A stretch of DNA of 64,000 nt from Entomospira culicis (GCF_028748145.1 NZ_CP118181.1:255433-319432); one strand, 5' to 3'. Shown: positions 41,262 to 50,245, counted from the stretch's first letter. The notes: generated by a model not told the origin, from the sequence alone. A program made the numbers and translations.

Positions 41262-41759
41262 ATGGCAAAGGTGTCGGTTGCTAGCGAATTTGCTGGGTTG
41301 CTTTTGCCTAATGATGCGGTGGAAAAGCGCAAAAATCAACGGGTGAGTGTACCGCCGAGAAGGGATTTTTCCTCCATCTTACAAGACTCTGCGACGAAAG
41401 CGAGCGATAGTGTTGCTGATGCGGTGATTGATGATACGTTGATCGAGCAGGCAATGGACGATGTTTTTGTCTTGGGAGAACGGTTACGGCATGATTACAC
41501 CTTGAGTTGCCTTGGTGATTATCGACAGGCGGTAAAGACATTTTTAGACATTATCCGTAAACGTGCCTATCAACATGATCGCGTCAAGGGGCGTATTAAC
41601 CGTCATAGTATGATGCAAAAAGAGTACAATTTAGTGCGCGTTGTGGATGAAAAATTGGATCGTCTAGCGCGTGCGGTGTTGGCAGAGCAACGGGATATGA
41701 TTTTAATTTTAGCAAAAATCGACGAAATTCGTGGATTAATTATTAATTACGTTTGGTAA
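41262..41759 (+). CDS. YaaR (DUF327) family protein
   Basis: A 165-aa helical protein. The region from about 50 to 165 matches the DUF327/YaaR family, with the LGDYRQAVKTFLDIIRK and DEKLDRLARAVL segments. The function in Bacillus is unknown, and YaaR lies near yaaT (ricT) there as well, which agrees with its place here right before ricT. The N-terminal 45 residues are polar and probably disordered. It starts 2 bp after the bactofilin stop with a weak ribosome site. Confidence 0.82.
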   Translation: MAKVSVASEFAGLLLPNDAVEKRKNQRVSVPPRRDFSSILQDSATKASDSVADAVIDDTLIEQAMDDVFVLGERLRHDYTLSCLGDYRQAVKTFLDIIRKRAYQHDRVKGRINRHSMMQKEYNLVRVVDEKLDRLARAVLAEQRDMILILAKIDEIRGLIINYVW

Positions 41760-41770
41760 AGTGGGTCTTT

Positions 41771-42727
41771 ATGAAAAATATATACAAATCTAACTCACGG
41801 GGTGAGTTTTTTTATTTAGTGAAGCTTCCGTATATCCATGAGATTGAGGTGGCTTCTTCTCCTTTTGAGCAATTGCAAAGTGGCGATGTGATGGTTGCTG
41901 ATACGCGTTATGGGGTGGATTTGGTACGGGTGCTGGGCAAGGCTAATGCGTCGAATGCAGAGGGCAGTGAGGTTAAACGGCACGAGGGTAAGATTTTACG
42001 GCAGGCGAGCGAACGTGATCTCTTAGAGCAAGAGGATAATGAACGTTTGGCTGGGGAGTACTGGGATATTTGTAAAAAAAAGATTGCCTATCACCGTTTG
42101 GAGATGAAACTTACGAAGGTTCATCTGCTTTTGGGTAAGAGTAAGGTGTTGATCTTTTTTACGGCAGAACAGCGTGTTGATTTTCGGGAGCTGGTGAAGG
42201 ATTTGGTTTCTCAATTTCATACAAGAATTGAACTTAGACAGATTGGCGTGCGTGATGAAACGCGAGCCATGGGTGGTTTGGCAATGTGTGGACGCGAGTA
42301 CTGTTGTCACAAAGTCAACGATCAAGTTAAGCCTGCCAGCATCAAAATGGTCAAAGATCAAGAGCTATCGCTTAACTCCTCTAAAATTTCGGGTGCATGC
42401 GGACGCTTGCTCTGCTGTCTCTCTTATGAGTACGATTACTACGCCGAAGTGCGCGATGAGTTACCCCAAGAGCATGCGATTGTCTTATTGGAAAATGTCT
42501 CTTACAAGGTAATAGAAGTGCATGCGCTCACCAAAGAGCTTAGTTTGATCAATACGCAGGACATGGCAGCTAAGCCGTTGCGCCGTAGCGCCGAGGGACT
42601 TGTCTACGAAAAAGAGCGAAAAATCTGGCTGGAAGGCGAAAAAAAGTCTAAAAAATTGGTAACCACCTCTTGCGGATGCACCCGCCCTGAGGGAAGCCGT
42701 TGCAATGGGTGTCGGGCTAAGGGGTAG
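41771..42727 (+). CDS. ricT: PSP1/RicT family protein
   Basis: A 318-aa PSP1-domain protein. The C-terminal half has the cysteine-rich pattern CGREYCCHKV and GACGRLLCCLSYEY, as in RicT (YaaT), which with RicA and RicF binds iron-sulfur clusters and helps RNA maturation by RNase Y in Bacillus. A second Cys-rich tail (CGCTRPEGSRCNGC) closes the protein. RicA and RicF genes are not in this window. The ATG at 41771 fits best; a TTG at 41753 would overlap the yaaR stop. Last gene of the M23 operon before rpsD. Confidence 0.88.
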   Translation: MKNIYKSNSRGEFFYLVKLPYIHEIEVASSPFEQLQSGDVMVADTRYGVDLVRVLGKANASNAEGSEVKRHEGKILRQASERDLLEQEDNERLAGEYWDICKKKIAYHRLEMKLTKVHLLLGKSKVLIFFTAEQRVDFRELVKDLVSQFHTRIELRQIGVRDETRAMGGLAMCGREYCCHKVNDQVKPASIKMVKDQELSLNSSKISGACGRLLCCLSYEYDYYAEVRDELPQEHAIVLLENVSYKVIEVHALTKELSLINTQDMAAKPLRRSAEGLVYEKERKIWLEGEKKSKKLVTTSCGCTRPEGSRCNGCRAKG

Positions 42728-42800
42728 ATTTTATTTGTTGAATATGTTAGAATAAGATGTTCCCTTTTTTGGGGAAAATATTTTAGGAAGGAGAAGAGTA

Positions 42801-43421
42801 ATGGCAAAGAATTCCACCGCACGTGGTAAAATTGTCCGCCGTTTAGGTGTCAACATTTACGGTCATAGTAAATATGATAAATTGCTCAAGAAGAAGCCTC
42901 AAGGTCCGGGGCAAGAGCGTGGACGCAAGATGCGAGGTAAGCAGAGTGAGTATGCCAAGCAGTTGATCGAGAAGCAGAAAATTCGTTTTGCTTACGGCGT
43001 CTCGGAGCGTCAATTTAGAAATACCTTCGCAATGGCGAAGCGCCTTGAAGGTCTTACGGGTGATAACTTGATTATCCTCTTGGAGAAGCGCCTAGACAAC
43101 GTGATTTATCGTCTTGGTTTGGCTCCTACGCGATCGGCTGCGCGTCAATTTGTCTCTCACGGACACATTTATGTCAATGGGCGACGCGTCAATATCCCAA
43201 GTTTTCAGGTGAACGTGAACGATGAGATCAGCGTTAAGCCTAACAACGATCGCAGTAAAACCCTTGCACGCAATAACTTGGCAAAGAATCAACAGCCTTT
43301 GGCTGCATGGATGAGCCTCGATGCCGACGCCCTAAAGGCTAAGGTAGAGCGCGAACCCGTGCGTAGCGATATCCAACTTATTGGTAATGAGCAGTTGGTT
43401 GTTGAGTTCTACTCACGCTAA
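42801..43421 (+). CDS. rpsD: 30S ribosomal protein S4
   Basis: S4 binds 16S rRNA early in 30S assembly. The 206-aa protein has the normal length, and the S4 RNA-binding domain (about 95-160) contains APTRSAARQFVSHGHIYVNG. The N-terminal part has no Cys, so it is the zinc-free form. AAGGAG precedes the ATG, and a strong terminator follows. It is apart from the usual ribosomal protein operons, as in other spirochaetes. Confidence 0.97.
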   Translation: MAKNSTARGKIVRRLGVNIYGHSKYDKLLKKKPQGPGQERGRKMRGKQSEYAKQLIEKQKIRFAYGVSERQFRNTFAMAKRLEGLTGDNLIILLEKRLDNVIYRLGLAPTRSAARQFVSHGHIYVNGRRVNIPSFQVNVNDEISVKPNNDRSKTLARNNLAKNQQPLAAWMSLDADALKAKVEREPVRSDIQLIGNEQLVVEFYSR

Positions 43422-43442
43422 GGTTCTTTACTGGTTAAGAAG

Positions 43443-43470
43443 AGACCCGCCCTGCTGGTGGGTCTTTTTT
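43443..43470 (+). terminator. Rho-independent terminator of rpsD
   Basis: AGACCCGCC (43443-43451) pairs with GGTGGGTCT (43457-43465), loop of 5 nt, followed by TTTTT. Confidence 0.93.
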
Positions 43471-43487
43471 ACCTAAGGAGGATTTTT

Positions 43488-44015
43488 GTGCGCTACTTTT
43501 GGCAGGCATTAGGCAAGAGTCTTTTGGCTGGAATTTTAGTTTTAGGGGTTTGGAGCGCGTATTTGCTGGTGAGTATCGGGACTGTTATGCCTCTTTTTCT
43601 CTTACTTTTTCCTTTCCTTTTTTTCTTTTTAGATAGCATTACATTTTTCGCCAAGATAGCCATGATAGTGGATATGATATTTTGGGGTATTGTGCTTATT
43701 AATTTACCTATTTACTTAGCCAGAAAAAAGAGATTAAAAAAGATGGCTACAGGCAATTTTTCACCACAACAAGTTGTAGCGCTTCCTTATAAAGAAGTTG
43801 GGTTTGGTTACGCTTTACTCCCGTTATTTGTCTTATTTTTTCTCATTTTTGGAACGCGTTACTATCTTTTTTCTGCATTCCAATTATTTGAACTTAGTGA
43901 TGTTTCCCTCTTTTGGTACGGTGGTATTCCCATTTTTGTGGTTTGGTGCTTGCTTAGTTGGCAGTGGGCGCGCTACTGCTTGCAAGATCTGGCGATGAAA
44001 GACAAAATCAGCTAA
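43488..44015 (+). CDS. Small integral membrane protein of unknown function
   Basis: A 175-aa protein starting at GTG (43488), fixed by AAGGAGG 6 nt upstream. It has four likely membrane segments (about 12-34, 38-70 as a pair, 108-126, 137-157) rich in Phe and Leu, with basic loops such as RKKRLKK. The coding sequence is AT-rich. No family recognised. It is separated from rpsD by the terminator, so it may depend on read-through or a weak promoter of its own. Confidence 0.7.
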   Translation: MRYFWQALGKSLLAGILVLGVWSAYLLVSIGTVMPLFLLLFPFLFFFLDSITFFAKIAMIVDMIFWGIVLINLPIYLARKKRLKKMATGNFSPQQVVALPYKEVGFGYALLPLFVLFFLIFGTRYYLFSAFQLFELSDVSLFWYGGIPIFVVWCLLSWQWARYCLQDLAMKDKIS

Positions 44016-44050
44016 ATGCGCTATACTATCCTTAGCTAAGGAGAAATAGT

Positions 44051-44548
44051 ATGCGAAACATCAGTTGGATACTCTTTTTAGGGTTTTTTATGACCAGTAA
44101 TTTGTGGGCGAGTGGCTATCTTTTACCGAAGTGGCTCACCGATTTGGCCGAGTTGCCACGCATGGAATTTGGCTTGTCGCGCGCGCAGATAACTCAGCGA
44201 CTGGTGGATGCAGGATGGCAAGAGGTTACACCAAGTGATACGCTCAATGCCAAGGAATTTTATTGGGGTATCGATGCCGAGACTAAAATTTCTGCCATTA
44301 TCTTTGCTAACGGCCGATTGTTATTGCGATCGCGAAGTATCAGTCTTGTTTTGATGTCGATTAATCAGGATATTGAGCGTTTGGCCGCAGATGAATTTAA
44401 TCATGAGAACTGTTGGTATGGCGATAATGGCAACAATGGCTGTAACTGGAGACATAAAGAGCTACGCATTGCGCTAAAGACATTTTATGACGCGCAAAAG
44501 CGTCGGCAGGGGATACCTTACACTACTATCACGATAAGTATGGAGTAA
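44051..44548 (+). CDS. Exported protein of unknown function
   Basis: A 165-aa protein with a signal peptide (MRNISWILFLGFFM, cleavage after LWA). The mature part has one helix-rich segment that recalls small lipid- or peptide-binding domains, two Cys near residues 129-140 (NHENCWYGDNGNNGCNWRH) that could form a disulfide, and no membrane segments. AAGGAG lies 8 nt before the ATG. It converges with nagA. I recognise no family. Confidence 0.65.
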   Translation: MRNISWILFLGFFMTSNLWASGYLLPKWLTDLAELPRMEFGLSRAQITQRLVDAGWQEVTPSDTLNAKEFYWGIDAETKISAIIFANGRLLLRSRSISLVLMSINQDIERLAADEFNHENCWYGDNGNNGCNWRHKELRIALKTFYDAQKRRQGIPYTTITISME

Positions 44549-44554
44549 AGGATA

Positions 44555-44584
44555 GAAAAAAATCCCCGCTGATTTCAGGGGGAT
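44555..44584 (-). terminator. Terminator of nagA
   Basis: ATCCCC (44562-44567) pairs with GGGGAT (44579-44584). On the minus strand the stem is followed by TTTTTTTC. Confidence 0.8.
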
Positions 44585-44590
44585 CTAAGA

Positions 44591-45772
44591 TTATTTTTCG
44601 TATTTACAAACTCCGCGCACATAGGTCGCTTGAATCTCCATCGAGCTCTCTTCAAAAATGATAAAGTCGGCAAATTTTTCGGGGAGCAGGTAGCCCACTT
44701 CGATCTCTTTGTTAAGGAGAAGCGCAGCATTGGTGGCAGCCATGCGTAAGGCCGATTCGCGCGAAGTACCCCACTTGGTCATATTCAGGACGGCGCGGTC
44801 GAGGGTGAGGGCGCTTCCGGCGATAACGCCATCTTTTTTACGTCGCCAAATGCCCTCTTCGCTCATATAGACCTCTTCTCCATTGGCAAAGAAAGGTCCT
44901 TCCCCGCTCTGCATGGTAGGTGCGAGCGCGTCGGTAACCAGAATGATTTTATTACTTGGTTTGTTGTCTAGTAATAATTTAACCAGTGCGGGGTGAACAT
45001 GGACACCGTCGGCGATCAGCTCGCAGGAGAAGTCTGGGTGAATGAGAATCGCTCCCACCCCACCGGGATCCCGATGGTGCAACGATCGCATTGCGTTGAA
45101 CATGTGGGTACAGTGCAAAATTCCTGCTTGGATGCCTTCCATCATATTGTCGTAAGTGGCGTCGGTGTGGCCTGCCGAGAGGATGGTATTACTGGTGTGG
45201 GCGCAGTGCAGGGCGAGGTCGCGCATATTTTTGAGTTCGGGTGCAACGGTCATGATACGAATCGCGTCGCCTCCTGCCTCTTGCATCCGTTTCATAAAGT
45301 CGATATCGACACTCTTAATCGTCTCGGGGCGCTGAACGCCCAACTTATTACAGCTGATAAACGGTCCTTCTAAGTGTAATCCGTGAATCACCGCACCGCT
45401 CTCCTTACCCATGGCTTGCGCACCGAAGTGGATCGCTTTGAGCATATCTGCTTCTTGTTGGGGATAGAGCGTGGGGCAAAAGCTGGTTACACCGATTCTT
45501 GGCAGACCGGCAGAGATCCCTAGAAAGTCCTCTAACTCGCCGTGCGCCGTGTCAAAGCCCTCTAAGCCGTGGATGTGGGTGTCGATAAAACCGGGGGCGA
45601 TTGACTTCCCTTGCAGATCGATATAGAGGGTGTCACTGGGGAGGGATTTTTTTTTGAGACGATCCATGGTAACCACATCTTCAATGTGATCGCCATCGAT
45701 GATAAGCGCGCCCGCCTCGATGACGGCGACACCAGTATAAATTTTTCCATTAAATAAGCAAATAGTCGGCAT
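44591..45772 (-). CDS. nagA: N-acetylglucosamine-6-phosphate deacetylase
   Basis: NagA removes acetate from GlcNAc-6-P, the first step of amino-sugar catabolism after uptake. The 393-aa amidohydrolase has the metal motif HIH (66-68), the Glu in LHLEGPF, the Hs in SAGHTDA and HCTHMFNAM, and the catalytic Asp in LVTDALAP. NagB is not adjacent. A promoter (TATACA, 17 nt, TATAAT) and an AGGAG ribosome site precede it. The GlcNAc source could be wall recycling or host glycans. Confidence 0.95.
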   Translation of the reverse strand: MPTICLFNGKIYTGVAVIEAGALIIDGDHIEDVVTMDRLKKKSLPSDTLYIDLQGKSIAPGFIDTHIHGLEGFDTAHGELEDFLGISAGLPRIGVTSFCPTLYPQQEADMLKAIHFGAQAMGKESGAVIHGLHLEGPFISCNKLGVQRPETIKSVDIDFMKRMQEAGGDAIRIMTVAPELKNMRDLALHCAHTSNTILSAGHTDATYDNMMEGIQAGILHCTHMFNAMRSLHHRDPGGVGAILIHPDFSCELIADGVHVHPALVKLLLDNKPSNKIILVTDALAPTMQSGEGPFFANGEEVYMSEEGIWRRKKDGVIAGSALTLDRAVLNMTKWGTSRESALRMAATNAALLLNKEIEVGYLLPEKFADFIIFEESSMEIQATYVRGVCKYEK

Positions 45773-45790
45773 ATACTTCTCCTATTTACT

Positions 45791-45819
45791 ATTATAATCA
45801 AAAAACAAGATTTTGTATA
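45791..45819 (-). promoter_or_regulatory. Promoter of nagA
   Basis: On the minus strand TATACA (45814-45819), 17 nt, TATAAT (45791-45796). The same -35 hexamer is found before malX. Confidence 0.65.
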
Positions 45820-45833
45820 GAGAAAAGGAGCGC

Positions 45834-45862
45834 TTGTCGAAAAAAAGATAATCAGGTAAACT
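45834..45862 (+). promoter_or_regulatory. Promoter of the lipoprotein gene at 45869
   Basis: TTGTCG (45834-45839), 17 nt, TAAACT (45857-45862). The expected start of transcription coincides with the ATG at 45869. Confidence 0.65.
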
Positions 45863-45868
45863 GTTGGT

Positions 45869-46402
45869 ATGCAACGATGGATGATAATTGGATTGGTTGG
45901 ATTGATGGTGGCCTGTCGACAGACACCTGCGGTGTTTTTGGAGAGTGCTAGTGAGCTTTATGTGATTCGTCATGGCGATACATTCCTGTATGGCTTAGGG
46001 ATTGTGAGCAGGTTTGAGGATATCGATAGGCAATTGGTGGAGGAGAGTTTCGTGGTGAAAAACCCCGATCGCGCGCTTGTTTGGGAGTTAGAGCAAGGAA
46101 TAGTTCGAGATTCGCGATTAGGTCTGCAGATGGATGCGCTCCTGTTAAGCGATACCCTTAGTGATTTTGAAGGGCGACTAGCGCTGGAGTGGCGCACCCT
46201 TTTTGGCAATATCCACAATGAGGTGATCACGCTCACCATCTCTCCCATCATGAAACAAGGAAAAATTCCTTGGGACGCGTTTACTTGGGTGGAGAGTGAA
46301 GATCTTATGGGGGTAAAATATGCCTACTGGGAAGATGGAGCAGTGCATTTATTGTGGATTACAGAAGAAGCAACTTTGCTAGAATCGGCATCGATGCCGT
46401 AA
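45869..46402 (+). CDS. Lipoprotein of unknown function, possibly leaderless
   Basis: A 177-aa protein with lipoprotein signal ending in LMVAC (Cys16). The mature part has no domain I can name; two segments (residues 35-80 and 95-150) look like mixed alpha/beta. There is no Shine-Dalgarno site before the ATG, and the promoter places the first transcribed base at or within a base or two of that ATG, so the mRNA may be leaderless. It converges with the GGDEF protein gene, 2 bp from its stop. Confidence 0.7.
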   Translation: MQRWMIIGLVGLMVACRQTPAVFLESASELYVIRHGDTFLYGLGIVSRFEDIDRQLVEESFVVKNPDRALVWELEQGIVRDSRLGLQMDALLLSDTLSDFEGRLALEWRTLFGNIHNEVITLTISPIMKQGKIPWDAFTWVESEDLMGVKYAYWEDGAVHLLWITEEATLLESASMP

Positions 46403-46404
46403 GC

Positions 46405-48564
46405 TTATGCCTCGCTGGCGGAGAGGTAGGATTGGTAGTCGATATTGACGATCTCGGTGAGGATATCTACCAGCTGGGGATCGAAGAGGCGGCCACTATC
46501 GCGTTTGATGGAATTTAATGTGAGCGCGCTATTTTGGTTACAGCTACCGTGATAGCGTGAAATAAAGAGAAGTGCAACGGTTAAAATACGACACTCGATA
46601 GGGATCTCGTTTGCTTTAAAATTGAGCGGTCCCGTTCCGCAGTAAATTTCTTCATGGGTAAGAATAAGGCGTGCTATGGGGGTGAGCTTAGGTAGGTAGA
46701 GCGCAATACGGTAGCCGGTTTGGATATGATTAGAGAGGACTTGCGCATCTTTATCGTAGGAGATGAGCCCGATGTTATGATAGCGTACGAGCAGATGGAG
46801 CGCATTAAAATCGACATTTTCGGTATCATGGATCTTTTGGGCGATGCTGTGCGCAATGCGTAAAATCTCAAGATAGTGATTGGTGGTGGTCGGGTCTGCC
46901 TTCACGAGCATACGGGAGAAGTGTTTGAGGATACGGGCGCGAAGCTTGAGGGATTGCTCGGATTTTTGGTTATAAAGCAGAGCATCGGCTTCACGGAAGA
47001 GCTCATTGGTTACATAAGGACCTTGCAGAGAAGCCCAACCAATAGAGAAGCTGATAGGCAGGGGCAGGGTGTGTCCTTGGTGGTTGATGAGGGCGATATT
47101 ATCCTTGAGACGTTTTACCAGTTGTTCCACTTGAGTTCTATTGTGGTTGGGGAGAAAGGCCATAAATTCGTCGCCACCAATACGAGAAATTTTCATTTTT
47201 GGTAACGACCCTTTAATGATTTTAGAACACATACGGATAAGGGCATCGCCTTGTTCGTGTCCGAAGGTGTCGTTGATAATCTTTAGCCCATCTACGTCGA
47301 TAACGATAATACCGATGTTGCCTTCAAATTTCTCCATTTCGTCGCGGTTTTGCCGAAAGAAGGTGCGGTTAAAGAGTCCGGTTAATCCGTCGACAAGGCT
47401 TAGTTGGATAAGATCGTTGTATTTTTTTTGGTTGTAGAGCTTTTCCATGTCAAAGCTTCGTCGATACTGTTCGTAAAGGAAGAAGATCACTAAGCCACCG
47501 CCCATGGCAAAGATGATTAGGAGGATAAAATCACTCCAGAGGAAGTCAAGAAAGGCAGGTTTAAAGGCCTCTTCAAATTCTTGTATAAAAATGATATAAA
47601 TAGGTTCATCGATCGTTTGAAAGTACGAGAGTACGCGCGCGTAAAAGACATAAGATCGCTCTTCTATCCAGAGATGTTGAAGGGAACCCTGGTGATTCTC
47701 GATGTTAATAGCGTAAATATTTTGGTGAAGCCAACGTTTAAGAGGCTCTAGTTTTGCGTCATAGATGAGCTCATTGGTCTGGATTTGTGGGCTAACAAAG
47801 GTCGCGTTACCGTCAGTGATAAAAGATCTCCCGCTCTCGCCTAAAGAGATCGCATTGGAACTGGAGAGGAATGCAGCAAGATCGACATTAAAGACGATAG
47901 CACCCAAAAGCTCGGCGTTGGCGTTGTGAATAAGTTGGACAAGAGGAAAACTTGCCCGCACCGTAGTTACTTCTAGTTTACCAATAAAGAAGTTTTTATC
48001 ACCTTTTTGGATAAAGGGTGCATAAGAGAGGGTATCAAGATTAGCGCCGGAAAAGAAGGTGGTTAGTGGTGGTAGGCTGGTGTCCATGAGTAGAGAGAGG
48101 GTGCCCTCTAGGGAGAATTGATTACCATGATGGTCAACGGCAGCATAGGGGGCGATAGATTGTGTATGCTGGGCGAGGGTTTGCGTGTTGACAATGACAA
48201 GGGCATTGGTAAAAGAGGGTGAGAAGGATTTTAGGTTGGTAAGGCGAGCGTGCGCGTTTTTGGCATTCTCAAGGTTGGAAGGATCTTGGAGGTAATTTAC
48301 GATGGCGTCGGATTGTGCGAGGTTATAGATAAGTTGACGCTGTTGACTTAGCCAGGCGGTAAGGAAGTTGATATTGTGGTTCACGGAACTGGTAACAAGA
48401 TTTTGATAGTTTCTGCGATAGTAGTTGCTCTTTTGGATGGTGAGGATAGCTAGAGCAAGGATGAAGATGAAAAAGAAAATTTTAAAGAGTGCATTCGAGA
48501 GGGTAGCCAGCTCGGTGGTGGAGATTTGGGAATTAGATTTAAAAATTTTCTTAAACGAAATCAT
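46405..48564 (-). CDS. Membrane Cache-GGDEF protein with degenerate HD-GYP domain
   Basis: A 719-aa regulator. Two membrane segments (about 28-46 and 345-368) flank a large periplasmic Cache-type sensor. The GGDEF domain (about 385-540) has an intact GGDEF (about 463-467) and no RxxD inhibitory site, so c-di-GMP synthesis is likely. The C-terminal part (about 560-710) follows the HD-GYP layout, but the HD pair reads YHNIG and the GYP segment reads EIYCGTGP, so phosphodiesterase activity is doubtful. It may be a regulatory or binding domain. c-di-GMP regulates motility and host transitions in spirochaetes. Confidence 0.85.
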   Translation of the reverse strand: MISFKKIFKSNSQISTTELATLSNALFKIFFFIFILALAILTIQKSNYYRRNYQNLVTSSVNHNINFLTAWLSQQRQLIYNLAQSDAIVNYLQDPSNLENAKNAHARLTNLKSFSPSFTNALVIVNTQTLAQHTQSIAPYAAVDHHGNQFSLEGTLSLLMDTSLPPLTTFFSGANLDTLSYAPFIQKGDKNFFIGKLEVTTVRASFPLVQLIHNANAELLGAIVFNVDLAAFLSSSNAISLGESGRSFITDGNATFVSPQIQTNELIYDAKLEPLKRWLHQNIYAINIENHQGSLQHLWIEERSYVFYARVLSYFQTIDEPIYIIFIQEFEEAFKPAFLDFLWSDFILLIIFAMGGGLVIFFLYEQYRRSFDMEKLYNQKKYNDLIQLSLVDGLTGLFNRTFFRQNRDEMEKFEGNIGIIVIDVDGLKIINDTFGHEQGDALIRMCSKIIKGSLPKMKISRIGGDEFMAFLPNHNRTQVEQLVKRLKDNIALINHQGHTLPLPISFSIGWASLQGPYVTNELFREADALLYNQKSEQSLKLRARILKHFSRMLVKADPTTTNHYLEILRIAHSIAQKIHDTENVDFNALHLLVRYHNIGLISYDKDAQVLSNHIQTGYRIALYLPKLTPIARLILTHEEIYCGTGPLNFKANEIPIECRILTVALLFISRYHGSCNQNSALTLNSIKRDSGRLFDPQLVDILTEIVNIDYQSYLSASEA

Positions 48565-48593
48565 CCTCTATAATATAGCATATTCTTTGCACA

Positions 48594-48623
48594 TTGTAAA
48601 GTGTCTTTTAAATTTGCTAGAAT
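48594..48623 (+). promoter_or_regulatory. Possible promoter of pyk
   Basis: TTGTAA (48594-48599), 18 nt, TAGAAT (48618-48623), about 95 bp before the ATG. Confidence 0.45.
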
Positions 48624-48718
48624 GTTTGGGAGAATATCGGTTAGGGTTGCATTTTATTTCATTTTTAGGTAGTATATTTGTAGAGTCGACAGGATAGAGA
48701 CAACAGAGGAAGGATAGA

Positions 48719-50173
48719 ATGAAAAAAAGAACGAAGATTATTGCAACCATTGGGCCTGCGTCTGAGGATCCCATTGTATTACGAGAGATGATTCGTGCGG
48801 GGATGAATGTGGCGCGGTTAAACTTTTCGCATGGTTCGTATGATGAGCATGCGGCGCGGATTAAGACGATTCGTGAGATTGCGCAAGAGGAGCGCCGTAA
48901 TGTGGCGATCTTATTGGATACGAAGGGCCCTGAAATTCGTATGGGTCGTTTTAATGAGAAAATTACCTTGGAGGCGGGTCAGGAGTTCACCTTGCATGTG
49001 GAGGAGATTATGGGCGATCAGCACAACTCCTCGGTGAGCTTTAAGGAGTTGCCCCTTTATGTGCAGACCGGCGATCGTATCCTTGCTAATGACGGTTTGG
49101 TGGCTTTTCGCGTGGTAGATGTGGATAAGAAGGCAGGCAAGATCAATTGTCGTGTAGAGAATGGCGGTACGGTGGGCGATCGTAAAAACATGAACGTTCC
49201 TGGTGTCTCGATTCCGATGCCATTTTTAGCGCCTAAGGATATTGGCGACTTGGAATTTGGTGTCAATAATCATGTCGATTACGTGGCTGCTAGTTTTACG
49301 CGTACGGCACAAGATATCATTGAGCTTCGAGAATTGCTTAAGAAATTTGGCGATGGAAATATCAAAATTATCGCAAAAATCGAAAATCACGAAGGTATGG
49401 ATAACTTTGAAGAGATCCTCAAAGTGGTGGATGGCGTCATGGTGGCACGTGGCGATCTTGGTGTAGAAATTCCCCTAGAGACAGTGCCTATTGCCCAGCG
49501 TACGATGATCGAAGCGTGTCGCAAGGCAGGAAAAATTGTTATCACAGCGACGCAGATGCTTGACTCGATGATTGTCAACCCTCGCCCTACGCGTGCGGAA
49601 GTTAGCGATGTGGCTAGTGCGGTGATGCAGGGGGTCTCGGCGGTGATGCTATCGGGCGAGAGCGCTGCCGGTAAGTATCCAATTGAGTCGGTGGCCATGA
49701 TGGCAAAAGTGGCTAAGACTACCGAGGCCGCCACCAATTATTGGGATGAATTTTTTGATAATCGTGATAAGATGAATCGAGAAGATCCGATGCTCACTAG
49801 TAAGTCGATTGCTCGTGCTGCCTGTGATGTCGCTGCCATTCTCGATGCGACTGCGATTATTGTCCACACCGAGAGTGGGCATAGTGCTAGAGCGGTAGCG
49901 CGCTGGCGTCCGGGTTGTCCGATTATCGCGCAGACCCCCAGCGAGCAAGTGGTGCGTCAACTCTCCTTGGTTTGGGGTGTAGAGGGATTTGTCAGCGATC
50001 TTGGTGAGGATAAAGAGCTCAAAGAGACCTTAGAATACTCCATTGAGCGCGCCAAGAGCCTCGGGCACATCAAAGATGGCGATATGATCGTCTTTACGTG
50101 TGGCGTACCCATGAGCAAAACCGCCTCGACCAATCTTCTTAAAGCGCATCGCGTTGGCGATCCAATTATCTAG
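48719..50173 (+). CDS. pyk: Pyruvate kinase
   Basis: Pyk makes pyruvate and ATP from phosphoenolpyruvate. The 484-aa protein shows the N-terminal TKIIATIGPAS, the barrel segment LNFSHG, the DTKGPEIR motif, the active-site stretch IAKIENHEG and MVARGDLGVEIP, and a C-terminal domain of normal length. AGGAAGG precedes the ATG. In a fermentative spirochaete this is a main ATP-yielding step. It is divergent from the GGDEF gene. Confidence 0.96.
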   Translation: MKKRTKIIATIGPASEDPIVLREMIRAGMNVARLNFSHGSYDEHAARIKTIREIAQEERRNVAILLDTKGPEIRMGRFNEKITLEAGQEFTLHVEEIMGDQHNSSVSFKELPLYVQTGDRILANDGLVAFRVVDVDKKAGKINCRVENGGTVGDRKNMNVPGVSIPMPFLAPKDIGDLEFGVNNHVDYVAASFTRTAQDIIELRELLKKFGDGNIKIIAKIENHEGMDNFEEILKVVDGVMVARGDLGVEIPLETVPIAQRTMIEACRKAGKIVITATQMLDSMIVNPRPTRAEVSDVASAVMQGVSAVMLSGESAAGKYPIESVAMMAKVAKTTEAATNYWDEFFDNRDKMNREDPMLTSKSIARAACDVAAILDATAIIVHTESGHSARAVARWRPGCPIIAQTPSEQVVRQLSLVWGVEGFVSDLGEDKELKETLEYSIERAKSLGHIKDGDMIVFTCGVPMSKTASTNLLKAHRVGDPII

Positions 50174-50190
50174 TTTTTTTTCACATTCAT

Positions 50191-50245
50191 AGAGGGTTAC
50201 GCGTCCATCTTTGCCCAAAAAAGCAAGAATGTGCGTAAGCCCTCT
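50191..50245 (+). other. Large hairpin downstream of pyk
   Basis: AGAGGGTTACGC (50191-50202) pairs with GCGTAAGCCCTCT (50233-50245) with one bulged G; a smaller stem (TTGC/GCAA) can form inside the loop. TGAGTTTTG follows. A run of eight T lies before it, right after the pyk stop. It may be a terminator, an mRNA 3' end structure or a small RNA. The rest of the 257-bp gap up to flhA contains an AT-rich region with a weak promoter (TTTTGC, 17 nt, TATACT near 50323-50351). Confidence 0.5.

Noticed and set aside
41753-41770. TTG start for the RicT-like protein
   Set aside because: It would overlap the preceding stop codon. The ATG at 41771 gives the family-typical N-terminus.
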